A DNA stretch of 41,041 bases from JBJXFK01 sp046155505. GTDB taxonomy: Bacteria > Planctomycetota > Phycisphaerae > UBA1845 > Fen-1342. The notes under the pieces are model-generated. The model saw only the letters and a list, made by a program, of their open reading frames with translations, was not told the DNA's origin and searched no databases. This document shows, one piece after another, positions 24,197 to 33,151 of the stretch. Both the position numbers and the translations under genes were made by a program. The stretch is from contig JBJXFK010000094.1 of the NCBI GenBank assembly GCA_046155505.1, forward strand, positions 1 to 41,041, in the 5' to 3' direction. Position 1 is the first letter of the stretch; the number at the start of each line of letters is the position of its first letter.

Positions 24197-25351
24197 CTAC
24201 CCGCCGATCCGCGCGGTTGCCCCGCGTGCGACGACGCGCACGCGTTTGTTGATCGTTAGAGATTCATCGAACACGCCGCCATTGATGATGCGAATCTCGG
24301 ATCCCGACCAAGCGAGATTCACGGCGGCAGTCACCGTCGGGAACGGTTGCGTGGGCGAGCCCGTGCCCGGAGGCGGCGCGCCGGCGCGAACGCGGATCGA
24401 CATGGTGTAGTGTTTGAGGATGACGTCATCGGCGTCGAATGCGTCGGAGTCGCGGACGATGACATGCAGACGCCCCTCATAGGGCGACGAGATCGAGTCC
24501 AGATCCCAAATCGTCACGCCGCCGGGGTTTTCGTCCGGCGTGCGCCACGCGAAGTTGAAGTGCCCCGAACCATTCGTCGAGTGGAGCACGCGCCGCCACG
24601 TGACAGTGTCGAAGACATGAATGTCGTTCGCTACGACGTAGAGATAGCGTCCGTCAGGCGTAAACTCGAGTCCGCGCGTGAATCCGAGCGCGACGGGCAC
24701 CAGCCCGGACTCGTCGTAGAGTGTTACCTCGCCGGCGTACTGGATGAAAAGCTGGCCGACCTGTTCGAGAGCGATCCAGTCAACGGTGTATGTGCGAAGG
24801 GGATTTCCGCTCGCGGCGTAGATCAAACCTTGCGGGTCGGTGGCGATGCTCGACGCGTCAGGCTGCGGACTGGGCCATGGCGAGTGCCGGATGAACACGA
24901 GCGTGTCGGCATTGAACACAGCGAGATACGTCAGCGAATTGAGCCCGAATCCCTCTGGCGCGAGCAGGTAGTCCACGCCGTTATAGGAGAATACGACCGG
25001 GTCGCCGAAGACAATGCCGTCAACGCCAAGCACGTCGGTGCCGCGCACCCGCGAAACGCCCGGCGTCGTGGCAGTCACGGTTGCCAGATTCACGCTGACC
25101 GGAATTCGCCACAAGTACGCGCTGTCGATTCCGGTGAAGCCGTCACCGCTCTGGACGATGTACCAATGGTCGTCGTCGTGTGCGAGTCCGTAGGCGGCGT
25201 CGCTCCAGTTCGTCTCGCCGGACGGCGCAGAACCGAGGTACATTCCATGCACCTGATAGTCGTCGCCCCGCGCGTTCGGCAACGCGATGGATGCGAGAAG
25301 CGTCGCTCCGAGCGCTATGGATGCGCGGGATTGTCTTGTTAGGTCGAGCAT
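24197..25351 (-). CDS. Secreted beta-propeller-like protein with truncated beta-helix cap (paralog 1)
   Basis: A 384-residue exported protein with signal peptide about 1-29. The body has repeated beta motifs typical of a propeller or YVTN-like fold: SGETNWSDAAYGLAHDDDHW, FTPDGRYLYVVANDIHVFD, SYNGVDYLL and LHVIVRD. The C-terminus (about 325-384) begins a different domain, with GTGSPTQPFPTVTAAV then FDESLTINKRVRVVA, which is the opening rung of a DUF1565-type beta-helix that stops at once with ARIGG. AGGAGA before ATG 25351 sets the start. It is paralogous to the next upstream gene. No catalytic site recognised. Confidence 0.65.
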   Translation of the reverse strand: MLDLTRQSRASIALGATLLASIALPNARGDDYQVHGMYLGSAPSGETNWSDAAYGLAHDDDHWYIVQSGDGFTGIDSAYLWRIPVSVNLATVTATTPGVSRVRGTDVLGVDGIVFGDPVVFSYNGVDYLLAPEGFGLNSLTYLAVFNADTLVFIRHSPWPSPQPDASSIATDPQGLIYAASGNPLRTYTVDWIALEQVGQLFIQYAGEVTLYDESGLVPVALGFTRGLEFTPDGRYLYVVANDIHVFDTVTWRRVLHSTNGSGHFNFAWRTPDENPGGVTIWDLDSISSPYEGRLHVIVRDSDAFDADDVILKHYTMSIRVRAGAPPPGTGSPTQPFPTVTAAVNLAWSGSEIRIINGGVFDESLTINKRVRVVARGATARIGG

Positions 25352-25420
25352 TGGGCTCTCCTGTCATCGCCTGACACCGGAATCCCGGATGTTTGCACGT
25401 TCGTTGATCGCCGCGACTCC

Positions 25421-26572
25421 TTATCCACCGATCCGCGTCACGCCAGCAAACGTCGTCAGGCGCACATGCCGATCGATGCGCACGGCTTCGTCATAGAGAT
25501 TGGCGCGAATGCGCAGTTCCGCGCCGTACCAGGCAGCCGCCGCGGCTTGCGTGATCGTCCTGTACGGCGTCGCGATGCTTCCGTTGCCCCCGGGCGCGGC
25601 ACTCGCATTGACGTTGATCTGATACGTATAGTGTTTCAGGAACACGTCGTCACTATCCGCGATGCCGTCCCAATCGCGCACCGCGACGTGCAGTTGCCCG
25701 TTGTGCGGCGAGCCGGTGCCGTTCAGATTCCAAATACACAACCCGGCCGGCGTTTCCTCGGGCGGTACTGAGGGGGTCGTGTCCCAGTTGAATGGGAAGA
25801 AACCCGTGGTCGCGTTATTGGATTGAAATCGCCGCCGCAAGGTGTCGCCGTCGAAGACGTGAATGTCGTCGGCGAGGACGTACAGATAGCGTCCGTCGGG
25901 CGTGAACTCGAGCGCGCGAATCCCGCCGGGCAATGATGGAATCGGCGCGTCGTTGGCCTCGCGCAGAGTCACGTTCTGCACGAAAGTGAATTGGAGCGTC
26001 CCGGTTTGCTGGAGCGCGTCCCAGTCAACTTGCCACTTGTCCAAATTCCCGACGGAATCGACTCGATTCAAATAGATGAACCCCATCGGATCGACGCCAA
26101 CGGCGCTGCCAACACGATCGGCGATCAACCTTCTGCTGATCCCGAAAAGGCTCTGCGCGTCGAATACGGCGATCGTGTCGAATGGCGAGCTATCGAAGAC
26201 GTTCACTCGCACCACCAAGTAGTCGATTCCGTTGTGCCGATACACACATGGATCGCCGAACGTCCAAGTATCGCTCGCGCCCATACTCAACTCCGGAAAC
26301 GTCGTTCGCATCGTCACCCCCGGAGTGCTTGCACTGACCGAGCCGAGATTGATATGAGCCGGCACGCGCCACAGGTTGCGGTGCTGCGCGAGATACCAGT
26401 GCGTGCTGTCGTTCGCAATGCCGGCGACCGTGTTACTCCACGTCGTCTCGCCGGACGGGGCTTCGCCGAGATATTGACAGTGCGCCTGAAAATCGTCGGC
26501 CGTCACGGTTGAGACGCCGACCGGTGACATCGAAGCCGCACACGTGGCAATGAGCATGATTCGCGATTTCAT
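25421..26572 (-). CDS. Secreted beta-propeller-like protein with truncated beta-helix cap (paralog 2)
   Basis: A 383-residue exported protein, paralog of 24197-25351 and 69 bases upstream of it. It shares SGETTWSNTVAGIANDSTHW, LEFTPDGRYLYVLADDIHVF, HNGIDYLVV, GQLHVAVRDWDG and the VFLKHYT segment. The C-terminus again ends after the first beta-helix rung (GGNGSIATPYRTITQAA, then YDEAVRIDRHVRLT and TRIGG). AAAGGTG precedes ATG 26572. The pair probably arose by tandem duplication. Both genes and their neighbours on this strand encode exported proteins. Confidence 0.65.
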   Translation of the reverse strand: MKSRIMLIATCAASMSPVGVSTVTADDFQAHCQYLGEAPSGETTWSNTVAGIANDSTHWYLAQHRNLWRVPAHINLGSVSASTPGVTMRTTFPELSMGASDTWTFGDPCVYRHNGIDYLVVRVNVFDSSPFDTIAVFDAQSLFGISRRLIADRVGSAVGVDPMGFIYLNRVDSVGNLDKWQVDWDALQQTGTLQFTFVQNVTLREANDAPIPSLPGGIRALEFTPDGRYLYVLADDIHVFDGDTLRRRFQSNNATTGFFPFNWDTTPSVPPEETPAGLCIWNLNGTGSPHNGQLHVAVRDWDGIADSDDVFLKHYTYQINVNASAAPGGNGSIATPYRTITQAAAAAWYGAELRIRANLYDEAVRIDRHVRLTTFAGVTRIGG

Positions 26573-26668
26573 CGTTGCACCTTTGCGTTTCGCTCCCGCC
26601 CGTGATCGGGCGGGGCTTTCACGATTTCATATCCCGCACGCCAAGCTCCGCATCGACTGCATCGGCGA

Positions 26669-28240
26669 CTATTGCAGGTTGACGAGCACGAGCACCATTC
26701 CACGACCCGATTCGAGCGACTCCATCGCCTTGCCGATCACCGCGCCGTGCGAGCGATCGCGATCGACCGCCCTCATGGCGTGGCCGGGCGTGTCCGAAGT
26801 GGTGAGCAAGTCGCCGGGTTGGATCGAGCCGCTGCTCGCGTCGCACCAGACATAGACGCGGCCGGACAGCGCGATCGGCGGCGCGTCTTCGCTACCGGGC
26901 AGATTGCCGAGCACCGCGCCGACGGCGAAGTCGTTCGCACCGCTGACCACGCCGGCGACGCAGCGGTTGTATTCGCCGCGGGCCAGGCAGAGCTTGCCGG
27001 CGTTCGCTGCGTCGATCGCCGTGACCATGCCGGGTTCGAGCTTCTCCGAGCTGGGGAACTTTTCGGCCAGGTCCGCGCCGGTGATTTCGAGCACTTTCAC
27101 GATCGTCGCGCCGTCGGAATTGCGTACGCGCAGCGGTGCGACGCTCGCGGCGATACCGGATTCGGTGTAAATGAGCACGTCGCCTGCGGCGCTCTGAATG
27201 CGGCCGCGCGCATTGCCGGCGTTGGTGTCAACGAGCGTCATGTACGGCTGAAAGCCGGTGATCTTCAGTCCGTCAGCCGCCGCGATTTCGAGTTTGCTGG
27301 TCGGGCTGGTCGTTCCGATGCCGACGTTACCGGTGTTAAGGATCGCCATGCGGGGAATGCCTTGCCCGATGAATTCCGTCCGGCCACCGGCGGCCCCTTC
27401 GTTGTAGGCGCTAAAAATCCCGTCCGTGCCGCCGTTGACGTGGAGGTCGCCAAACGCGCTGTCGACGCGAACGTAGGAACTAGTGCCTGCGGCTAGGTCC
27501 AGCACGCCCTGCGGATTGATCGTGCCGATACCCACGTTTCCGGACGGCAGAATCGTCATGCGATTCTGCCAACTCGCGCCCGACCGGCGGAAGAACTGAA
27601 GAGCACCCGGCCCATCGGTACCGACATGCATCAGCCAGGCTTCGCTTCCGGCGATCGGCCCGCCCTGGAACCGCACCGAGGGCCTGTCGCCGCCCACGCG
27701 AATTGCGCCGTCCTGTCCATCCCAGTCGCGAATCACGTCCAGACGCGCCTGCGGGGTCAGCGTGCCCATGCCCGTACGACCATCGACATCGACAAAAACC
27801 GCGTCGAGCGGGCTGCCGTCCGCGGCGTTCAGCGAATGGCCATCGATACCGGGAACTTTCAGCGCATAGGGCACCGCGCTCAGTCGCTGCCGCGTCGTCA
27901 GCAGCGTGTAACCGGAACCGCTCGCACACGGACCGGCGTCCGGGCGCACTTCGATTTGCACCCAACGCTCATTTCCGTCGTACTGCTGGCCAAAGTCGAC
28001 CGACGCGGTGAACAGCCCATCGTCGACATTCACGTCATCGGCGCAGCTCGTCGCGAGCGGAAGCCCACCGCTCGACGTGAGGAAAAGCTGAAACCGAATG
28101 TCGTACAGACCGCTCGCCGGACTGCCGGATTCCTTCAGTTGCCCCTGATAAGTGAACACCGTTCCGAGCGGCGTTTGCGCGAAAGCCGTCACGCTCGCCG
28201 TCCATGCCGCGACTCCCAACACGATCGATTCACGTTTCAT
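26669..28240 (-). CDS. Exported tail-fibre-like protein with GNVGIGT repeats
   Basis: A 523-residue exported protein. Signal peptide 1-21 (ending TAFAQ), then TPLGTVFTYQGQLKESG and an N-terminal beta domain with SAVPYALKV. The middle has the trimeric fibre motif GNVGIGT twice and related GMGTLTP. The C-terminal domain (about 390-523) begins ITGADLAEKFP and contains YDxRCVAGVVSG-like, LSGRVYVWCDAS and PGDLLTTSDTPGHAM segments, found at the ends of many secreted fibre-like proteins. AAGGAGA precedes ATG 28240; the frame to 28357 is unsupported. Probably a surface or extracellular trimer. Its N-terminal DNA is duplicated in the chimeric gene at 23695. Confidence 0.75.
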   Translation of the reverse strand: MKRESIVLGVAAWTASVTAFAQTPLGTVFTYQGQLKESGSPASGLYDIRFQLFLTSSGGLPLATSCADDVNVDDGLFTASVDFGQQYDGNERWVQIEVRPDAGPCASGSGYTLLTTRQRLSAVPYALKVPGIDGHSLNAADGSPLDAVFVDVDGRTGMGTLTPQARLDVIRDWDGQDGAIRVGGDRPSVRFQGGPIAGSEAWLMHVGTDGPGALQFFRRSGASWQNRMTILPSGNVGIGTINPQGVLDLAAGTSSYVRVDSAFGDLHVNGGTDGIFSAYNEGAAGGRTEFIGQGIPRMAILNTGNVGIGTTSPTSKLEIAAADGLKITGFQPYMTLVDTNAGNARGRIQSAAGDVLIYTESGIAASVAPLRVRNSDGATIVKVLEITGADLAEKFPSSEKLEPGMVTAIDAANAGKLCLARGEYNRCVAGVVSGANDFAVGAVLGNLPGSEDAPPIALSGRVYVWCDASSGSIQPGDLLTTSDTPGHAMRAVDRDRSHGAVIGKAMESLESGRGMVLVLVNLQ

Positions 28241-28549
28241 TGCGATTCTCCTTTTTTGCCGCTGACCGACACCGATTGGCCGGCTGGGCTCCTTGGCGTT
28301 GGGTGTGTCCCGCCGCCGTCCCGCCCGGGACTGCCGAGGGGCCGCACCCACAGCCACACTGAATAGAAACGGCGTCCGGAAAAGCCGGGCGTCACGAATT
28401 GACTTTTGTTAGACTATGAAACTGCCTTGGGCAGGTTTCGGCCGAGTTTGGGCCGGGCTTGGCTGCGCCTCAACCGCTGCGCGGGTATTCCGGCTCAGCG
28501 ACGCATTTCATGATGTCGGCACGAACTGGTCTGCGTATAGAGCGATACC
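28241..28549. other. Divergent intergenic region
   Basis: 309 bases between the divergent genes at 28240 (minus) and 28550 (plus). It must hold promoters for both. A TTGACT at 28400-28405 is present but no well-spaced -10 partner follows. No array, palindrome family or small gene is evident. Confidence 0.5.
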
Positions 28550-29173
28550 ATGCATAGCACACGTCCGAGCGATCCCGCGTCCGACAATTCGCCGCCGGCG
28601 AGTGATGAACTCGTGACCCGTCTTTTGGCCGACGCCGCCGCCGGCGGTACGAACGCCGCTCGCGAGCTGTTGCCGCTGGTTTATCGCTCGCTGCGTGAAA
28701 TCGCGCGCAACCAGATCGGGGCCGCCCATCGAAGCCATACCATTCAAGCGACCGCGCTGGTCCACGAGGCCTACCTGCGGCTGGTGAATCGGGAACTCGG
28801 GTGGGCCGACCGGGCACACTTTTATGCCGCCGCCGCCGAGGCCATGCGGCATGTGCTGATCGACTATGCGCGGCGGGCCGGAGCGAAAAAACGCGGCGGA
28901 GATCGGCGGCGCGAGATCGCGAGCGTGGTTGATCTCGCCAGCGACGACTCGGTCGCCGAAGCGCTTGAAATCGACGAGGCGATCGAGGCGCTGCGGCAAC
29001 ACGACCCACGGGCTGCGAGCGTGGTGCATCTGCGCTTCTACACCGGTCTGTCGATCGACCAGACCGCCGCTGCGCTCAATGTCGCCCCGGCGACGGTCGA
29101 TCGCGAATGGCGCTACGCCCGGGCATGGCTGCTTCGGTATCTGCAAGATGGTGTTGCGGAGGGGCGCGCGTGA
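28550..29173 (+). CDS. ECF sigma factor, planctomycete kinase-linked type
   Basis: A 207-residue sigma factor of the PF07638 / TIGR02999 group. Region 2 has LVYRSLREIARNQIG, TIQATALVHEAYLRLV and HFYAAAAEAMRHVLIDYARR; region 4 has DPRAASVVHLRFYTGLSIDQTAAALNVAPATVDREWRYARAWL. In this group the sigma factor is usually coupled to a membrane Ser/Thr kinase, as here: its TGA stop (29171-29173) overlaps the GTG start of the kinase gene at 29170. The ribosome site before 28550 is poor (only GAG). Phosphorylation of the sigma factor by the partner kinase is inferred from the arrangement. Confidence 0.88.
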   Translation: MHSTRPSDPASDNSPPASDELVTRLLADAAAGGTNAARELLPLVYRSLREIARNQIGAAHRSHTIQATALVHEAYLRLVNRELGWADRAHFYAAAAEAMRHVLIDYARRAGAKKRGGDRRREIASVVDLASDDSVAEALEIDEAIEALRQHDPRAASVVHLRFYTGLSIDQTAAALNVAPATVDREWRYARAWLLRYLQDGVAEGRA

Positions 29174-32100
29174 GCACCGTGCGGCGAGAACGTGTGAAAG
29201 AGCTGCTCGACCAGGCGGCGCGGCTACCGCCCGCCGCTCGGGCCGGGTTCGTTCAGCGAGAGGCGCAGGACGAACCGGCGATCGCGGCAGAGGCACTCGA
29301 CTTGCTGCGCGCCCTCGATGACTCGCGCTTCATGAACGCCCCGACCATCGCCGCCGATCCGGCCACGACGCGTATCGACACGAACGCCCCGCAGTCACCG
29401 ACGATCTGCGAGACAGCCGGCACCCGCATCGGACGCTACAAACTGCTTCAACCGATCGGCGAAGGCGGCTTCGGAACGGTCTTCATGGCCGAGCAAACCG
29501 AGCCGGTCAATCGCCGCGTGGCGCTCAAGATCATCAAAGCTGGCATGGACACCCGGCAGGTGATCGCGCGCTTCGAGGCCGAGCGCCAGGCGCTGGCCCT
29601 GATGGACCATCCCAACATCGCCAAAGTGCTGAACGGCGGCGCGACCGAGACGGGTCGACCGTATTTCGTGATGGAACTGGTCCGCGGCGAGCCGATCACC
29701 AAGTATTGCGATCGCGAGCAGCTACCAATCGAGCGGCGATTGCAACTCTTCGCCGATGTGTGCCGGGCGGTGCAGCATGCGCATCAAAAGGGCGTGATCC
29801 ATCGCGATCTCAAGCCCAGCAACGTGCTGGTGACCGTCGCCGACGGCGAGCCTTTGCCGAAAGTGATCGACTTCGGCATCGCCAAGGCCACCGCCACGCG
29901 ACTCACGGACAAAACGCTCTTCACCGAGATGCAGCAACTGATCGGCACGCCGGAATACATGAGTCCGGAACAAGCCGACACGAGCAGCGCGGACATCGAC
30001 ACGCGCAGCGACGTGTACTCGCTGGGCGTGTTGCTCTATGAATTGCTGACCGGCACGACGCCGTTCGACGGGAAGCGGCTCAAGAGCGCGGGGTTTAAAG
30101 GGCTGATTCGCATCATCCGCGAGGAAGAGCCGCCGCGACCGAGTGTGCGCGCATCGGAGTTCCTGAAGCGCACGCCCGGCGCAGCGAAGGAGCGATCGAG
30201 CGATGCAGCGACGAAGGGTTCGTCGGCATGGCATTCGCTCTCTTCATCGTTGCGCGGCTCCGTCGCTTCGTCGCTTCCGCGTACCCTGCGCGGCGACCTC
30301 GACTGGATCGTGATGCGCTGCCTGGAGAAGGATCGGCGCAGGCGCTACGAGACGGCCAACTCGCTGGCGACCGACGTTCAGCGCTATCTGTCCGGCGAGC
30401 CGGTGCTCGCCGCGCCGCCCAGCAAGCTCTATCACGCGCGGAAATTCCTGCGCCGCTATCGCACGGCGGCGGTGATCGCGACCGCGATCGTCGCTACGGC
30501 GAGCATCGGCGCTGTCGCGGCGCTGATGCAATGGCAACAGGCCGAAACCGCGCGCGCGGCGGAATCGCATCAGCGTGCCCGGGCGCAAGCCGTGAGCGAG
30601 TTCCTGAAAGACCTGTTGACGGCTGCCGACCCGGCGCGGGCCAAGGGCGCGAAACTGACGGTGCGCGAAGCGCTCGACGCGGCAGCAAAGAGAATCGACG
30701 AGAAGCCGCCGACCGGCCAGCCGTTGGTCGAGGCGGACATTCGCTACACGATCGGCGACACGTATCTTTCGCTCGGCTTGTTCGCCGAAGCCGCCGCGCA
30801 GCTTCGCGCCGCGGATGCGCTTCAGACGAGCGTGCTTGGAAATGAACATGCAGACACGCTTCGAACGCGGTCCAAATTGGCGTGGGTACTGACCGAGCAG
30901 ACTGATTACGCCGGAGCAGCCGGCATCGCGCGACCGACGATGGAGGCGCAGATACGAACGCTGGGCCCGGACCATCCTGACACGCTGCTCAGCGCGGGCC
31001 TGCTGGGCAATGCACTGGGATTCGTAAACCAGTACGCCGAAGGCGAAGCGTTGATGCTCTCCGTAATTGAGCGGCGCTTGCGCGTGCAGGGGCAGGACCA
31101 CCCGGAATCCGCGCGAGCCATGAACACGCTTGGCGGCCTGTACCTTCACAACACCTACCCGGAAAAAGCCGAACCGCTGCATCGCGAGGCGTGGAGGATC
31201 AACAAGCAGGCGCACGGCGACGAACATCCTGAGACGCTCAACTCGGTTTACTTCGTGGCGAGCGCGCTGGATGAGCTGAATCGGCTGGCCGAGGCCGAAG
31301 CGCTCTTTCGCAGCATCTTGGAACCCGGGCTGCGTGTGTGGGGCCCGGACCATGTTTACATCCCCCAAATCCGCGGAGACATTGCGGCGACGATGGAGAA
31401 GCAGGGGCGAGTGAAGGAAGCCGAGGCGATGTATCGCGACGTCATCGCCGACCTGAAGCGCCTCGCCGGCCCCGCCGATTTCGCGACGATCACAATTAAG
31501 CGCTGGCTCGCGGATAACCTCGCCGCGCAGCGCCGCCACGCCGACGCGGAACCGATCCTTCGCGAGGCGCTCGATGCGGCTCGGCAGAAATACGGTCTCG
31601 ATCACGCCGGCACGTCGATCCGCATGACCACCCAACTGGCGGCGCTGCTCGTCACACTCGGTAAAGACGCGGAAGCCGAACAACTTGCCCGCGAAGCGAT
31701 CGGATACCAGCAGCGCCAGGCGCCGCGCCCCAATCTGCACGAGTTGCGTCGGTCTTACGGGGCGCTGGTCACCGTTCTGTTGCGCCGCGGAGCGAAGGAA
31801 GATGCGATGCACGCTGAGCGCGAGTTGCACCACAGCTTGTTGAGTCAGGTGGAAGCAACGGGCGCTGACCAGGGCATCGTTGTCATCACCGCAAACGCGC
31901 TGCTCTTTCCGAAGAACATCGAACTACTCGACGCGCCGCGCGGACTGGAATTCTCCGAGCGTGCAAACGAAGCTGCGAAGGGTCGGGATTTGTCCGTCCT
32001 CCGAACTCTCGCGCGCGCCTACGTTCTCAACGAATATTGGGAAGAGGCTATCGACGTATGGGAGCAGATTGTCGCGATCCTGCCCGACGATGTTGCCCGT

Positions 32101-32388
32101 GCCCGCACGCTGAATGCGGCGGCCTGGTACTTGCTGACCGCGCAGCCCGCAACCGCGCAAGACCCCTCGGCCGCACTGCGCCTCGCGGTTCGCGCAAATG
32201 AACTCAGCGACCGCGCCGACCCGGCCATACTCGACACGCTCGCGCTGGCCCAGCATCGCGCGGGAGACAGCGCCGCTGCGATGGAGACACAGAAGAGGGC
32301 ACTGCAGTTGCTATCGCCCGACGACCCCGATCGGAAAGAGTACGAGTCCAGGCTGGATGAGTACGAGTGCGACAGCCGGCCGAATTAG
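29170..32388 (+). CDS. Transmembrane Ser/Thr protein kinase with TPR repeats
   Basis: A 1072-residue kinase. Eukaryote-like kinase domain about 88-415: P-loop GEGGFGTVF (from 97), lysine K120 in VALKIIK, HRDLKPSN (H211), DFG (D234), GTPEYMSPEQ and SDVYSLGVLLYELLTG. A membrane helix follows (about 434-456, AVIATAIVATASIGAVAAL), then some ten TPRs (LGPDHPDTL, LGNEHADTL, HGDEHPETLNS). GTG 29170 has GGAGGGG upstream and overlaps the sigma factor's stop, so translation is coupled. Residues about 337-370 are encoded by an octamer repeat element (30183-30281) and lengthen the linker before LRGDLDWIVMRCLEKD. All catalytic residues are present. Confidence 0.9.
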   Translation: MSTVRRERVKELLDQAARLPPAARAGFVQREAQDEPAIAAEALDLLRALDDSRFMNAPTIAADPATTRIDTNAPQSPTICETAGTRIGRYKLLQPIGEGGFGTVFMAEQTEPVNRRVALKIIKAGMDTRQVIARFEAERQALALMDHPNIAKVLNGGATETGRPYFVMELVRGEPITKYCDREQLPIERRLQLFADVCRAVQHAHQKGVIHRDLKPSNVLVTVADGEPLPKVIDFGIAKATATRLTDKTLFTEMQQLIGTPEYMSPEQADTSSADIDTRSDVYSLGVLLYELLTGTTPFDGKRLKSAGFKGLIRIIREEEPPRPSVRASEFLKRTPGAAKERSSDAATKGSSAWHSLSSSLRGSVASSLPRTLRGDLDWIVMRCLEKDRRRRYETANSLATDVQRYLSGEPVLAAPPSKLYHARKFLRRYRTAAVIATAIVATASIGAVAALMQWQQAETARAAESHQRARAQAVSEFLKDLLTAADPARAKGAKLTVREALDAAAKRIDEKPPTGQPLVEADIRYTIGDTYLSLGLFAEAAAQLRAADALQTSVLGNEHADTLRTRSKLAWVLTEQTDYAGAAGIARPTMEAQIRTLGPDHPDTLLSAGLLGNALGFVNQYAEGEALMLSVIERRLRVQGQDHPESARAMNTLGGLYLHNTYPEKAEPLHREAWRINKQAHGDEHPETLNSVYFVASALDELNRLAEAEALFRSILEPGLRVWGPDHVYIPQIRGDIAATMEKQGRVKEAEAMYRDVIADLKRLAGPADFATITIKRWLADNLAAQRRHADAEPILREALDAARQKYGLDHAGTSIRMTTQLAALLVTLGKDAEAEQLAREAIGYQQRQAPRPNLHELRRSYGALVTVLLRRGAKEDAMHAERELHHSLLSQVEATGADQGIVVITANALLFPKNIELLDAPRGLEFSERANEAAKGRDLSVLRTLARAYVLNEYWEEAIDVWEQIVAILPDDVARARTLNAAAWYLLTAQPATAQDPSAALRLAVRANELSDRADPAILDTLALAQHRAGDSAAAMETQKRALQLLSPDDPDRKEYESRLDEYECDSRPN
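30183..30281. repeat. Octamer element with inverted arms inside kinase gene
   Basis: Left arm 30183-30214: AGCGAAGG, AGCGATCG, AGCGATGC, AGCGACGA. Right arm 30234-30281: TTCGCTCT, CTTCATCG, TTGCGCGG, CTCCGTCG, CTTCGTCG, CTTCCGCG, the complementary type. The spacer carries GTCGGCATGGCA (30222-30233), the right half of palindrome family 1. It is read in frame and encodes a Ser/Ala-rich insert. Confidence 0.75.
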
Positions 32389-32434
32389 CGCAGGGATTCG
32401 TTCAAACAAGTAAGCCGCCGTGGAGGACTGAATC

Positions 32435-33151
32435 ATGATCGATCGACGCTGGTCCAATGTACCGCTTTGCACGACCCATGTTGCCGCGATCGGAATAGCA
32501 TGGCTCGTCGCGGCGACCGCCCGCGCGGAAGTCACCTACGTCGACTTCGATGACTTCTACTTCGGCCCGCGCGGGCCGGTAATCGACATCGACGGCGATC
32601 AATTGCCGGACTTCCGATTTTCAATGGGAATGGACTGCCCCTCTGGTTGTAGTGCCGGCATTGGCGGCCTTTCTGGTGCAGGGATCGCGTGCTTTGACGA
32701 TTGGGCCGCTAGCGGCTTGCCGCCCGGCGCAGCGATCGGACCCGAACTATCGTTTTGTAACACCGCCGCTCTCGCCGTATTCGACGCCGGCGGTTGCTAT
32801 GCCGGCGATTGGTGCGAACAAGTGAGTGATCTGTTCATCGGCATGAGATTTAATCATGCCGGCGGCACGCACTACGGCTGGTTTCGGACGCGAAACGTAT
32901 CTGGAATTCGTGTGCTCGACTGCGCCTTTGAGACGGAGCCCGACACGCCGATCGTCGCGGGTGACGGCTGGCCCTGTCCGGATATTGACGCGGATGGACA
33001 GGTCGGGCTCAGCGACCTGGCAACTCTCTTGACGCATTTCGGATCGGACGAAGGCAACTCGTACGCGACCGGCGATCTCAATGGCGACGGAGCGATCGAT
33101 TTGGACGACCTTGCCGCGCTTCTACAAGAGTTCGGGACGATCTGTTCCTAA
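32435..33151 (+). CDS. Exported protein with GC-type dockerin-like tail
   Basis: A 238-residue exported protein. Signal peptide about 1-31. The mature part has DIDGDQLPDFRFSMG and FIGMRFNHAGGTHYGWFR followed by a TPIVAGDG end, a beta-domain common in planctomycete surface proteins. The C-terminus has two calcium-loop repeats (DIDADGQVGLSDLATLL and DLNGDGAIDLDDLAALL) ending EFGTICS, the GC-type dockerin-like anchor. GGAGG eight bases before ATG 32435 supports the start. It follows the kinase by 46 bases on the same strand and may share its transcript, though a functional link is not implied. Cysteines in CPSGCSAG and GGCYAGDWC suggest disulfides. Confidence 0.8.
   Translation: MIDRRWSNVPLCTTHVAAIGIAWLVAATARAEVTYVDFDDFYFGPRGPVIDIDGDQLPDFRFSMGMDCPSGCSAGIGGLSGAGIACFDDWAASGLPPGAAIGPELSFCNTAALAVFDAGGCYAGDWCEQVSDLFIGMRFNHAGGTHYGWFRTRNVSGIRVLDCAFETEPDTPIVAGDGWPCPDIDADGQVGLSDLATLLTHFGSDEGNSYATGDLNGDGAIDLDDLAALLQEFGTICS

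Noticed and set aside
28400..28421. Sigma-70 type promoter TTGACT with TATGAA
   Set aside because: The two boxes are only 10 bases apart, too close for a normal promoter.
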